Part shown: one piece after another, positions 36,177 to 48,421 of the stretch
Position numbering within the stretch: position 1 is the stretch's first letter
Layout of the letters: each line of letters starts with the position of its first letter
DNA from: Zerene cesonia
Taxonomy: Eukaryota > Arthropoda > Insecta > Lepidoptera > Pieridae
Length of the DNA stretch: 64,000 nt
NCBI RefSeq assembly: GCF_012273895.1
Contig: NC_052107.1
Coordinates: 3,844,001 to 3,908,000, forward strand
Direction of reading: 5' to 3'
Notes under the pieces: generated by a model
Database searches by the model: none
Told to the model about the DNA's origin: nothing
The model's input: the letters and a program-made list of their open reading frames with translations, nothing else
Program-made: the position numbers and the translations under genes

Positions 36177-36944
36177 TTATTTAATAATGGTAAAAGTATT
36201 ACATATAATAGTACTTTGCTGAAGACCTAATCATACCGATAAACTTATTTAAAGTATTAAATATTTATTCATTTATTTTATTTCAAGTAATATACCTTGT
36301 TTTGCAAAATAGAAACCTTACAATAAACAGAAGCGTATTGTAATATTTTTAATTTTTTATTAGAACAAGCTAACTAACTAATTAAACTAACTTATGACAA
36401 TACTGAAGAAATCGTAACAGACATTCATATAAAGTTACTAACGCAAACGCAATTATAATATTAGCACGGTTCATTAAAAAATCGTTTACACAGGAACCTT
36501 ATTTATTGTTATTGTCAATGTCTATAGGTAAGTATTTATTCACACTGGCCAGTGGCCATTTACCTTGATTTTTGTCTACTTTAGTTTTAGTTTATTTGTA
36601 TAGGTATCTATAAGGCATATTGAACAATACTTCGACCATGACGGGACACATTTCTATCGAGAATTTAACGGTAAATTGAATACTTGTCTAATCAGATAAA
36701 TAAATATAAGAATTGGAACAGTTAGTACACCTTCTATAGCATAAGTCTTCGTTTAGATGCGCAATCTGTTTGTAAATCTTAATCATCCGGGAACCCACTC
36801 TAAAAAGTAGAAATTTCATCAAAACCTGACTTGATTTTAAAATGAGTTAGTTCACTGACACAATACTGTAAACGTAACACACGACAGATTTTTATTATGA
36901 GAAATGTACTTGCATTATACATTGAAGTAACCAATAAGAGCATA

Positions 36945-37138
36945 ATATTATCTATACTCAATACATAAAACGGAAGAAATTACTTGTTTGCTTGAACGCG
37001 CTAATCACAGGAACGACTAAGTCGATTTTGTTTATATTTAGTAGAGAGATCCTACGAAAACGCTTTAAATGCGGTGAAATCCTTTCTAGTCTAACTTTAC
37101 AATTTGCGACGCTGGCAAAGCCGCGGACGGACACCTAG
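36945..37138 (+). mobile_element. Helitron-like element ending in CTAG, upstream of the tRNA
   Basis: It runs from TAATATTATCTATACTCAAT through TAATCACAGGAACGACTAAG to GGCAAAGCCGCGGACGGACA CCTAG (CTAG at 37135-37138), followed by T. The general organisation (AT start, GC-rich end, CTAG|T) fits the other elements in the window. No second copy of this family was found here. Confidence 0.5.
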
Positions 37139-37237
37139 TTATCTAAATAGTGACAATAATTCCAATTTAAATAGTTCTGCGTTCAGTTACAGTTACTAGT
37201 CTTACAATTTTTCACTCGATTAGCCATCGCTCCGATA

Positions 37238-37309
37238 GCCGTGATCGTCTAGTGGTTAGGACCCTACGTTGTGGCCGTAGTAACCCAGGTTCGAATCCTG
37301 GTCACGGCA
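37238..37309 (+). tRNA. tRNA-His-GTG: tRNA-His (anticodon GTG)
   Basis: The 72-base sequence folds into a complete cloverleaf. The acceptor stem pairs GCCGTGA (37238-37244) with TCACGGC (37302-37308), followed by discriminator A at 37309. The anticodon stem CTACG/CGTAG encloses the loop TTGTGGC with anticodon GTG at 37271-37273. The T arm is CCAGG-TTCGAAT-CCTGG, and the internal B box reads GGTTCGAATCC. No intron is present. All paired positions are intact, so this looks like a functional nuclear gene and not a SINE head or pseudogene. It stands alone here, with no second tRNA nearby. Confidence 0.96.
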
Positions 37310-37338
37310 GTGTGAACACACTGTCATGGCGGAGTTAA

Positions 37339-37346
37339 TTTTTTTT
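37339..37346 (+). terminator. Pol III terminator of tRNA-His
   Basis: A run of eight T residues lies about 30 bases past the 3' end of the tRNA-His gene. It is the first run of four or more T downstream, so it is the expected RNA polymerase III stop. The trailer between them contains a 16-base palindrome that starts at the tRNA end. Confidence 0.7.
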
Positions 37347-37584
37347 GTTTCAATTTGTATTCCATTTACAATATTCATGTCATATCTGTTTTCTATTGTT
37401 TCATAGTACTGTTGAAAATATTTTACTAAATATTATGTATTTTAGTGCAATTGTGTACAAAATAACTTCGAATTACTTGTTTATTATAATAAGACATAGT
37501 TATAATATGTCCTATCCTATAATTTATAATTTAGAAGATAAAATCTTATTTAAAAAAAGTGGCTTGGCGTTGGTTTTCTGTTGA

Positions 37585-37730
37585 AATTTTTCCTGAATTT
37601 TCTTTGCCATAAACCTCACGGCGCCCGAGACCTTTCCAACGAATGCAAAACCGTGGAAATCGGTTCGTGCGTTCTGGAGTTATAGCGTCAGGAAGGAAAA
37701 CCCGACTTATTTTTATATAGTAGATTATAA
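37585..37730 (+). mobile_element. Dispersed-repeat fragment, class unassigned
   Basis: A GC-richer block (GGCGCCCGAGACCTTTCCAA, AAAACCGTGGAAATCGGTTC, GCGTCAGGAAGGAAAACCCG) ends in TTTTTATATAGTAGATTATA. The last segment and the composition resemble the terminus of Lepidopteran dispersed repeats. There is no second copy in this window, so the call is from general familiarity only. Confidence 0.35.
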
Positions 37731-37772
37731 AATTATTGCCCATTGTTAAATGAAATAGAAATTTGATAAAAG

Positions 37773-37925
37773 TGCCATCTATACATTGTACGTGGTAAAA
37801 TTATCAATAAAACAAGCATGAAGTCAGCATTGAAAATAATATTCATAGATGGCGCTTTTGCAAGAACGCCATCTAGGGACTGTTTGTTAAAACAATATAT
37901 TACGGGAGTTAATACCGCCATCTAG
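37773..37925. repeat. Cluster of GCCATCTA motifs
   Basis: The octamer GCCATCTA or its complement occurs four times in about 150 bases: around 37773, 37847 (reverse), 37868 and 37917. The segment lies about 460 bases after the tRNA gene. It may be the remains of a small repeat with internal inverted copies; borders are unclear. Confidence 0.4.
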
Positions 37926-39439
37926 TAATATTTTGATAGTACTGAAATACAATGAATTACTACAATAAAAACTATTGTATTTATATTATGTATATTTTAT
38001 CTAAGCAAAACATAACCGATTTTTTTAATAAAGATGAACGAATTGAATATTAAAATCGATATTAGAGAAATAACTAAATTATAGCATTAGCCTCAACAAA
38101 AAAGAAATCATCATGAAAATGTTTTATAGATGAAAGCTTCTATGATAGATATCGACTAATTGTAACATATCTGGATATAACAGATACCGCAAAACCTGCA
38201 TTACCGCGCCGAATTGCAAAACTTTACCGCACAGGGAGATAAGCGAAAACAGATAAGATTAGATTTGGTTAAGCTTGTATGTAATTTATTATTCTACGAA
38301 GATATTTCTTATACGATATTATGCAAGTAAAACATTCCTCTTGTTTTATTAATCTTTACACATACATAGCGGTAAATTAAAGTTTCAACTGAAAAAAGTC
38401 GTTCATTAAAGCGGGACGCATACGATACGATATATCATTCATTCTCATTCCCGAGTCTGTCTAGACTGTCACATATCATTCTATGTTTTTGTTATACACC
38501 TCTGTTGTCATACCCTTTACTTTTTGAAACCGTATACAAAAATCTATTTTGTAAGGCCGCCAATTGCCTTTAATTTTATAAAGATTGTCTTACTTCTATT
38601 TTTTTATCCCTTAGGTAATTAATTAGCCTATAGCCTTTAACTGAATTGTTGTATATTGCATAACTATCTATAGCTTTTAGATGCTTGATATTTCAATTCA
38701 ATACCCATATAAGATATCTGATTTTGTACCTGTGTGTGTCAATGTAGCAGACAATAATTACATCCCTAATTGCTATGGACATAATGAATTATTAAAAGGT
38801 AAAGCTTTTAAATACAAGGAAAGCTTTTAGTGAGTGTCATCTAAAGACATCAATACTAAAGCATCCATATATTATTAAAAAAATTAGAGTTTGAATCTCA
38901 TTTAAAATATATGTTATTAATATTTATGTATAATATCAAGTAAGCAAAAAGTTTTCCTTTTATCAAAAATTGTCGACGTTAGTTTTAAATATTGTGTTTC
39001 TTTTTTTAAGTCTACATATGTACTTGTCACGTTTAATAACTTATATATGTAGTTCATGAAATGAAGTTAGGGATTTAATAACAGAGTAATTTACCATCGT
39101 AAAATAAACCACAGCATATATTAATTACATCGTAATTAATTTAATGAACAATTCGTTATCAATTAGAATCATCTATTAACGGAAAAATATTTATATCTTT
39201 TTTGTATACCTACTTCAGATTTTATTGCTTTTAATTAACTAAAGCAAACGCAAATGTCCATATAAATGTAAAACGGGAACATTGTTTTATCTTAATATGT
39301 TTACCGAATCTGTTCAGATTCGAAGTTAAGTTTGTTGAATAAAATGAAAAAGCCCACGCATCGGCTATAATCTTTATTCCGATTGTTTAACTTTGTTTAT
39401 GTCGTAAATTATTTGTTTTAAATTTTTTTTATGTCATAG
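37926..39439. other. AT-rich unique sequence, nothing recognised
   Basis: Downstream of the tRNA-His region. No exon, RNA gene or repeat family member was found before the family J element. Confidence 0.45.
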
Positions 39440-39748
39440 CGGGCAGCTGAGCTGGTGGTTCGCCTGATGGTAAGCGATCACCACCGCCCATAAACATTCG
39501 CAAAGGTAGTACCTCTGTGAATGCGCTGCCCGCTTTTATGGGGTAAGGGAAAAGGAAAGGATTAACGACTGGAAAGAAGGAATGGCTAGGACGGGTGAGG
39601 AAAAGGAAAACGGGCCTCCGGCTCCTCCACTCACCTTACGAAACACAGTGGCATGCCACTATTTCACGCCGGTTTTCTGTGGGGGTGTGGTACTTCCCCG
39701 GTGCGAGCTGGCCCAATTCGTGCCGAAGCGTCCTCGATTCCCACAATA
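39440..39748 (+). mobile_element. Dispersed repeat, possibly SINE-like (longest copy, family J)
   Basis: This is the longest copy of a family with five members here. It has GCAGCTGAGCTGGTGGTTCG, GGTAAGCGATCACCACCGCC, an A/G-rich middle, and a GC-rich end (GGTGTGGTACTTCCCCGGTG, GAGCTGGCCCAATTCGTGCC). The start loosely resembles a Pol III A box, but no good B box or target duplication was found, so the class is left open. Confidence 0.6.
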
Positions 39749-40249
39749 GAAGCATTATGTGATAAATAAATAATACCATTTACATTTATAATAATACTAT
39801 ATAGTATATTGCTTCTTTTTTCCATAACATACGTGTGATTTATCATTGTTTTTTTTTTTTTGAAGTGACAAGATTTAAATTTGAATATAGAATAAGGATG
39901 AGTGTGATATAAAATGAAACGCCCGACACGTCGTTTCTAACGTGATACAAAGCGATACATATAAGAGCTTTAGATAGAGGCTTTGTTCGCGAGATACGGA
40001 GAGAAAAATCTTTTTATATCTCCAGTCTATGTGAGTGGTGATGTCTTGGTGATTAAGGCGATCGACCTTCAACCAAAGAGCGAGCTTCGAGGCTAGAAAG
40101 TGCAAAACTTTAATATATTTATGTTATATTGTCAATTTATGTTATTATTACTATTGCATATTCCTAGAACTATAAAGTACAAAGGCACATAACCCTTACG
40201 TATATTTCACCAGTGTCTACGACCAATAATTTTTAATATAAAAACGCAA

Positions 40250-40445
40250 AGGACAGACTGATTTATCGACGCACAGCCTAAAATGCTGGGCCAATCTGGC
40301 TGAAATGGCATGCAGATAGCCACTATGATGCAGGCATCCGCTATAATTTTCATAAATGCTATCCCCAAAGATAAAATACGGAATGAAAGTTTGTACCATG
40401 AAAACGAATTTTGATAACACGGGCGAAGCTGCGGGCAACAGCTAG
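40250..40445 (+). mobile_element. Helitron-like element ending in CTAG
   Basis: The right end reads GGGCGAAGCTGCGGGCAACA GCTAG (CTAG 40442-40445), followed by T, like the termini of other Helitron-like copies here. The left part is AT-richer and its boundary is uncertain. It is a single-copy family within the window. Confidence 0.5.
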
Positions 40446-43360
40446 TTCTACAATAAAATACTACTTATGTATATACCTACATCTCCCGCAATCGTGTGGT
40501 AAAACCCCGTAGTGTAAAGAATTCTAAAATGTATACATGACAACAGAAGGTGAAATTTATGTAGACTACCCGACTATGGTTACATAACATTATTCTATTA
40601 CGAAGTTCGGTTTTGGTACAAAGTTGTACGGAGTACGATCCGCATAGTTATTTCGATACACTGCTTATTTTTCATTACATATCTTCTTGAAAAAATACTC
40701 ATATATTAATATATATTACATACTCGCATATTAAACGAATATTTAGTAAATTTTTTAATTACAGTTATTTTAAACATACCTACATCATTAAGGATGTGTA
40801 CAATTCTTTTTGCCAATACATATTTATTTCAAGAAGAGATTTTAAGGCTAAAACAAATGGTTTTTTTTTAAATAATAGTCTAAAAAATAATCACTGACCA
40901 CATTTCAACGATTCCCTTTGAAAACCGACAAAGACTGTTAGAGAGGATGAAGCAATTTTAAATCGTTGTAAACTGCAGTTACCTTTTACAATTACGATAA
41001 AATTAACGTGATACGCACACAATGTACCGTAGTCCCTCCAAAGAACAGGTGATTAAAGTGGCATACAACGAGCGACAAGCTCTCTCGTCAAAAGCTCTTG
41101 GCATCTGTTAGAGGTTGCAACTTGCGAGTTCCTTTGAGTATCGTTTAGGAATTTTCGTCTCCTACCCTTTGTTCAGATATTGCGAGTAAACGCTTGTAAA
41201 ATGTTTTTAGTTTTATTTATTTTTACGTTATATATCAGCTAACGTTGAAGGTAAATATTGTGACAGCGCTTGCTTGACTATTTTACGGAGTTATTTAATA
41301 CGTGGAACGAGTTCAGTTAAAAGTGTTCATGAGATCTTAGTTATGAATTTTATTTGAAAAATATATGTCAAATTTTGTTTCACACAAAAGTCTTAAGAAT
41401 ATTAGGTACTAAGTTAACGTCAGGATAGGCTGAAAAGCTTTATAATCAGCAACGATTCGGGCGCAAATTCTATGTATTTATCACAATACGTGATTAATTT
41501 ATCTCAATCACTTCACAATGTAAAAGTTATATTAGCGTGTATGAAGTCACTGCTAGTACTAGATGTAAAAATATATTTTTTTTGTAAAATTTAAACAATG
41601 CTACAGTGTCATTGCTAACACTGCAAAACAAGATGAACAAGAAGAACTTTACTCACTGTATATTTAAACATTAAATAAATAAAGAATATAATTTAAAACT
41701 CGGACAATGATGAACTTACCTACACCCTTATATATCTAACATTGTCGTGTTAACTAGATACATCATTATCTACGCCTTGACCTAAATATTATGGATGTAA
41801 AGAAGTAAGAAAGAAATAAACGTAAGTATGATAATATAAAACTCAGCTACAAAAAAAAAATATATAAAGAAAAATACGATAACATCACATATCTTAAGTT
41901 AATTCAATTACCATTTTGTATGTACATTTTGTCTTAAAAGTATTTCAAAATTGAAATAACAAACTGAACCTATTGATAATCATTCGTAATCAATTACCTA
42001 TATTGTCCAAGCCCGTAATAGCAACATATAACAACGTTGAAGTGTCAACTATATCTCAATATTCACGTCTCGGGAGTCCCTCGGAATAAATATAGTCGTG
42101 CCTGAATGATAGATGGTCTGGAGCCGAGACAAAGTCTACGATACGCTATTTGCTTCCACATTTACTTGGCGCTTAAATCTACATGAAGATGTTACAACGA
42201 ATATTTAATGTTAAGTCCTACGATATAAATGAATTACAAAGTTATGAGTTTAGTCTAATAAATTGATTGATATAATGTATTGCCTTAAAAAAAGTGTTAT
42301 CTTTAATAAAAAATATTAATACATAATTTTTTTTAAAATGAACACGTACCTAATCGTCTTTCGCTAGACATATGTCGATATACATAAATAGTACACTTTA
42401 CTTAGTTGAAATATACTTAATACGAATTTATTAAACTAATAGTTACTGGTTTTTGTCTTTACATGTAATAAAACAATATCAGACCATTTATATATTAAAC
42501 ATTTTTAAATAGAAGTCTGCCTAACAATTGCAATATCTATAGATGTTTTATAGACCGCAAAACAATGGTTAGTAATTTTTTCTCTCTTTATCTGATTGCC
42601 TGAGTGCGTTTGAAGAAAATATAATATTTCGAGATCAATTATGGCTTATACAAAATTATCTATATTTACATTGAAAGATGATTTCAATAATGTAGAAACA
42701 GCTCTATATAAATCCTCTTCATAATAAAGGGACCCCGTCTACGTGTTCGGGAGCATTTGTTTTATTCAACAAACGATAGTGTAGCGTCAAATAAATCCAC
42801 ATATAATCCATGTATTATATTAATATGCACTCGAGTGAAACCATAAATATTATGTTTAGAACTCGATTCAGTCGATAACAGTGTGATTATTCTCGGTACG
42901 TATTTTAATGGACATACGCTGAATCAGATTTTATATCGATTATAAAATTTTTATAGATATTTGTGTAAATTTTCCACTATGTATTTAAATTGTATATATT
43001 ATTCACAAGATAAGAAACATAATTGCGGTGTATAGTTTTTATATCGATTATAATTTTTAAATTGTTTTCTTGCTTCAGTATTGTAAGGTTAACCTCCAAC
43101 AAGTTATTAAAAATGAGTCGAAATATTTATATGGTAGCGTTTCTATAAAATCTATTTAAATGTACCCAAACTTTAATAAAACTTCAATTTGCGCGCGCTC
43201 AGAAGTTAAGCCCAAAGGCTAAGTATTGAGAGTTTTAAGGCAAACATTAACGAAAACATTTCAGACTTTCATCCTGATTTAGAAATATTAAAAAAAAACT
43301 GTCTTCTTAAGGATTCGAGTCATAGTTATGCACTTCAACACAGTCGATATTATTAAAACA
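40446..43360. other. AT-rich unique sequence, nothing recognised
   Basis: A slightly GC-richer patch at 41030-41170 and another at 42090-42180 are the only local departures. No exon or repeat could be supported. Confidence 0.45.
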
Positions 43361-43565
43361 CTTATATTATAAACATGAAAGTTTGTTTGCTTGGATGTTT
43401 GTCCGTCAATCACGCTGAAACTACTAAACGGATTTTGATGAAATTTGGTACATAGACAGAATATGAGCTGACTTGGGTGAGAGGATACTTTTTATCCCGA
43501 TTAAATGCTCTCTTGGGATAAAACTGGAATCTTGATATCCGGGCAGAGCCGGGACGAGCGTCTAA
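43361..43565 (+). mobile_element. Helitron-like element, family B (near full length)
   Basis: It begins with a CTTATATTATAAACATGAAA segment that resembles the family A start, then has the family B body, and ends GGGCAGAGCCGGGACGAGCG TCTAAT. It is the best representative of this family in the window. Confidence 0.68.
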
Positions 43566-46102
43566 TAGAAAAGAAAATAAGCATTAAAATAATGATATTG
43601 TTATTGAGTTCCCTTTGCCTAAGCTTTCCTATTACCAAATGATATGACCAAATTATATGACGTGTGAGTTGTTATGCATAAGCAGGATAAAAAGCACTAG
43701 AAGCACAAGAGCCTAAGAGTATTCGTGTGTATATCATAAATATTATATATTAGCACATTTATCTTCATAATTATAACAACATAGGAAGTAAGCTTTAAAA
43801 CAAATAGTAGCATTGCAGATGTGTTCCTAATATAATATGAAATAGTATTTTGTATCTGGTTTTATTAGATTGGACATAGATTAGAAAGTGTTGGTGAGAT
43901 AGCATTTCGGATCTTTTAGTTGCGGTTTATTCATATCTTAAACACGATATCAGATTCTGTTAAAAGCAGTTAAAAAAAAATTAACCGACTTCCAATCACG
44001 AAAAGGAGGAGGTTCTATGTTCGTTGGCATGTATTGTTTGTGGCACCACTTCAAATAGATGAGTGGATAGCGCTTATAGCAATAATATCAATTATTTTTC
44101 CATTTTGAGTGGTTTTAAATGGAATAAAAATAATGTATCAAGGTTGCACTATCTTCGCATTATTTTAATCTCTCGTTTATATAATTTCGCGTTAATAATA
44201 TTGGTACTGAAGCTGTTTAGTCCCGCTTTCATTTTAACCTGCACCCCCAGCAAGGGCAATAACCTTTGTCTCATTATTGGGTGGCTTACCTTGTAATCCT
44301 CGGGGTATAGTGCTGTATATTATAGCTACCTGAGCGAAACATTTTCTACAATAATTTCAGCTTCTGCTATTAAAATATTAGTAAATAGTTGTGAACCTTG
44401 AATAAATTCTAAAATAACAGCTTTGAAATATTGGATGTATGGTAATTTTATTTATTTAATTTTAAGGTAATTTTTTTGATAATTGTTTCATCGATTAAAA
44501 CTCTATTGAGCGGTATTTAAGACAGTTTTTACTGATCAATATCTAGCTATCTAGGTTGATAAGCAGGAACTAAATCTATCTTACACAATACTGCGCTACA
44601 ATAAGGAGGTTTTTTAATCTTGTTGTATTGATTTCTTCGAGCGATTCTCTAGGGTTTAAGTAAAAATAAACGTTTCATTTTGTGCTTTATTAACGGACTT
44701 TAATCAAAAGGAGGGTTTTAACTGTATTTTTTATGCGTGTATAACTTTTAAGTACGCCGATGACGTCGAGGCTTTTATTTGCTGAGCTGGTGCTTCTTGT
44801 GTGGACAGACTCGCCTAAACTTGATTCATAAATCACGAAATTAATAAGAAAATGTGTATTATATAATTAACGTTGAAATGTTTTCTTAATCTATGATGTC
44901 ATATTTTAATCAAAGTGCTTCTAAAAGGATATATTTTGAGTTTGAGTTTGAATTATTCACCGACAAAATAGCAAAGTTTGTTTTATATATACCTAGTTAT
45001 CTGCTGTTAGTTATTGATTTTTCCTAAATAAAATCACTATATTAATGATCTTACTGTATTATCATGTTCGTAGTTTAACTAAGTTAATAAAAATATGTTG
45101 GATATAGGAATATAATTCCTTTAATAAATTGAAGCCTCAAATTTCACTTGCTTTGCGTGAGTCTTCTAATAAAATATTTGTGTTGCTTGACTATCAAATC
45201 TGAAGTCCTGATTCTATATAATACCGAACACAAGGACCTCGATATTAACGCTATGAAAGCATTCAAGCTCCTGTATTTATTATATCACTGAGAAACCTTA
45301 TCAAAACGCACAATTATTCACCTGGCTTACTATGAAAAGAGGGACTTTCCACAAAAGCTATTCAGCTCAAAATTAGAGTCACTTTTCAATATGGAAAATG
45401 GATGCCAGAGTAGATTAATAGGTACGTAATTTATTATCATATCGTATGCTTCCATAAATAACTTATAGCTCACATTAATTGTCTCAATTTCTCGCTATTA
45501 TAATAAACCATTGGATTTACCGATGCCATTTCTATTTTTAATTTATTTTTCTAATTTTTCAATTATATAAATAAATATCTAATATTTAATCCGTCTCAGT
45601 AACAATCATCATCCAAAAATAATCATTCCATTATCGATTAAAATACATTCCATGGATTCGAATTCCTGGAATGTATTTGATCATTTTGAATTTCGAATAA
45701 ATAATTTAATAGAACACGACATATTCCAAACATATCCAATATCTGTATAAAGCAAATACAATAAGTCCTTTATCCAATGTCCATATCCAATCAGCTCACT
45801 CCCTCTGAGGGCACAAAGCTATCTGCCGAATTAACTTGATGCAATTACGAACTACATCCAGCATAATACCAGCATGTCTGTCTGTGCCTTTATTTTGAAA
45901 TGCCTATTTGTACTGTGGACAAAACTAGCAACGTAAAGAAATTACATTATTATTAGGATAACTACTGTTATCTTATAATTGAATGACCCAATCCAATGCC
46001 TCATTTCAGCAAATTTTATCGATCACAAATCCTGAATTTAAATTACGAACTAGCAAAAAACGGTCATTTAGTGTCATGCCGAAATAATATTTTTATGATT
46101 GA
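43566..46102. other. Mostly unique, with a possible retroelement fragment
   Basis: Bases 43975-44030 (TTAACCGACTTCCAATCACG AAAAGGAGGAGG) resemble a common Lepidopteran repeat tail, and 44230-44290 (GCACCCCCAGCAAGGGCAAT) is GC-richer and may belong to the same element. A minus-strand GTAAGC near 44284 has no good partner acceptor. The rest is AT-rich. Confidence 0.35.
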
Positions 46103-46282
46103 CTAGTTTCCGCCCGCGGCGTGTTTCGGTGTGATTATTGAATATCAAGATTCCTGTTTTATCCCAAGGGAGCATTTAATCGGGATAAAAAGTATCCTAT
46201 CACCCAAGTCAGCTCATACCCTGTTTGTATACTAAATTGACGGACGAACATCCAAACAAACAAACATGTATAACATTAGTAT
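46103..46282 (-). mobile_element. Helitron-like element, family B (diverged)
   Basis: The minus-strand copy has a CTAG end (46103-46106), a CCGCCCGCGGCG segment, and the family B body reversed (CCCAAGTCAGCTCATA, TTTATCCCAAGGGAGC). It ends near ATACTAATGTTATAC. The distal part is internally deleted relative to 43361. Confidence 0.65.
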
Positions 46283-46795
46283 TAATTATTCACATGTATA
46301 ATATTAGTGAGAAGTGTGATAACACATTTGGACGTGAATAAAAAATGCTAAGACAATTCTCAATAACATCATTCTCAACATTAACATTCCAGAAAATACT
46401 TAGATTGGAAGGGACCGTAACAAAACATAACAATTCTATAAATAAAACATTAGCTACTATAGAGACATCATTGCAAGGAAAAACTATTTTAAGAATTATT
46501 TGTATCGTACCTTTTCTATAAGCCCAAGCAAAAGCCATGCACATTAATAATCACGTAAAAAATTAATCGCACATGCAAATAACCGTATCTATGCGATCTT
46601 CGATAAAATAATTATAACCCGCCGATAGCATGTTACGTTAGTAGTAATAATTATTGTAGTTGTTTACAAATTGCTTGCGAGATAAATTCCATGTTTTTAC
46701 ATGTGCTAATATTTTTTATCACTTCATCTTTCTATCTGTTAATTGCAGAACTGTACACGTGGTTTGACGTTTATATCTTTTAAGTTTATCTATTA

Positions 46796-46995
46796 CTAGC
46801 TGCGTCCCGCGGTTTCACCCGCGTAAGTCCGTATCCCGTAGGAATATCCGGATAGAAAGTTGCCTATATGTTATTCCAGTTGTCCAGCTGTCTACGTACC
46901 AAATTTCATTGCAGTCGGTTCAATAGTCTTTGCGTGAAAGAGCAACAAACACACACACATTCTTACAAACTTTTGCATTTAAAATATTAGTAGGA
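46796..46995 (-). mobile_element. Helitron-like element, family A (full length)
   Basis: The copy is complete, with the CTAG and hairpin at the left and TAGTAGGA at the right, flanked by A and T. It has an extra terminal octamer TAGTAGGA at 46996-47003, like the copies at 871 and 16350. Confidence 0.83.
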
Positions 46996-47003
46996 TAGTA
47001 GGA

Positions 47004-48371
47004 TATATTTATTTACTCAAAAAAGGTGTTGTAGTAGAATGACAGTGGATTATCCCTCTTACACGACTCTGTGTCCGTGTGTGAACGGGCCAATCATATA
47101 ACATATCATTTCACTGATCGATTTTCGTTACGGAAAAAATACGTAGGTTAAATGTGTTATGATACTTGATAGTTGGGGTCATTAAACAAAAATAATTTAA
47201 ACACATTTCTTAAGTGCATATTAAAAATTATCAATCATAACATACTTAATAGATAACAAACTTTGTATTTAAACGTATTGTGTATCAAACAAGAAATAAG
47301 TTATATAAAGGAGCATGTAATAAATAGTCAAACATGTTGTACGATAGCCCCTACATGGATGAATAGGCCTCACTGCTGTGTGCAACATCTAAACGCAATT
47401 TCACACCCCCGTAGAGGTTATCAAAATTCACAGCATGTCTCTCATTGAGAGCCTTTTCAAACGAAACACACGATTCTGGAGGAACATGGTTTTACGCTTA
47501 AAACACGTCACTATTTCGTAACGTTACTTGTAAATAATATACGAAATACCTCTATAAATTTCGAAATTGTTAAAATTGTTTGAATTGCTAGTAGTAATTT
47601 TTAAGTGTAATACAGCAATTTAATGGTTGCAGAGAGGTCAGAAAATTGAATTATACAATTTCTGCTCTTTATTCCAACAAAATTATATGGCAAGTGCCTC
47701 AGCGTGTGCCTGTTTCGCTTGTCATCCCATTATAATAGCAATTTTTAAACGAAGCGTAAAAAATGAAGCGCAACTATTACACGAAGCATTCAGTAAATAT
47801 ATTTGGGTCACTGCTGCATTCTATAATACAATGGGCGGCAGAGTTTTTGTTCCGAAAATCACGGCGTGTATTTACAAATACAGTTTAACGTTTGTAACAA
47901 TGAGCGGTGTCCGAACAGCCCCTCTCCACTCCTATTGTCGGGATTTTTACGGGGACATCTCGTCTGAGCGGAAATCAGGCCCATGACAAGACATAAACGC
48001 AAGACGATTAGCTTTTACTAGCGTTTAGATGGCATGTTATGAACATCTTTCTTTTAGCTTAAGTAACAAAGGCTCGTATGAATTAATTCAAACAAAACAA
48101 TAAAATTAACATTTATAACACTGAATAGAATGTACGTAATTCTTGAACTGGAACCAGGTGCAGATATTTTAATATGGAAAATAATTTTTATGGTTTATAA
48201 AACGCTGAGATAGTGGGATAGTACAGCGCTTGCTTAGCTCGTCCTGAAACCGCATTACAGTAAAAAAAAAAACATGCGAATGCTTGAAGGCCCGTGTCCT
48301 TTTCTTCACTCTTCACTCTCTTCACCATTGGATTCTTTTAGTCCTGTAGTTAACCTTTAAGCAGCAACGCA
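47004..48371. other. Unique sequence with a long chance ORF
   Basis: A 119-codon plus-strand frame (47627-47986) starts only at TTG, has no splice or promoter support and no recognised domain. A GC-richer patch lies at 47900-47990. No gene is claimed. Confidence 0.4.
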
Positions 48372-48421
48372 TTAGTACTTGGGCGGTGTTGAGCGCTTAC
48401 CATCCGACGAACCACCAGACC
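48372..48421 (-). mobile_element. Family J repeat, short fragment
   Basis: Only the start segment is left, in reverse: TGGGCGGTGTTGAGCGCTTA CCATCCGACGAACCACCAG. Confidence 0.45.

Noticed and set aside
47627..47986. 119-codon plus-strand ORF
   Set aside because: The start is TTG, with no ATG near the beginning, no splice signals and no recognisable domain. The length is possible by chance in 64 kb on six frames.
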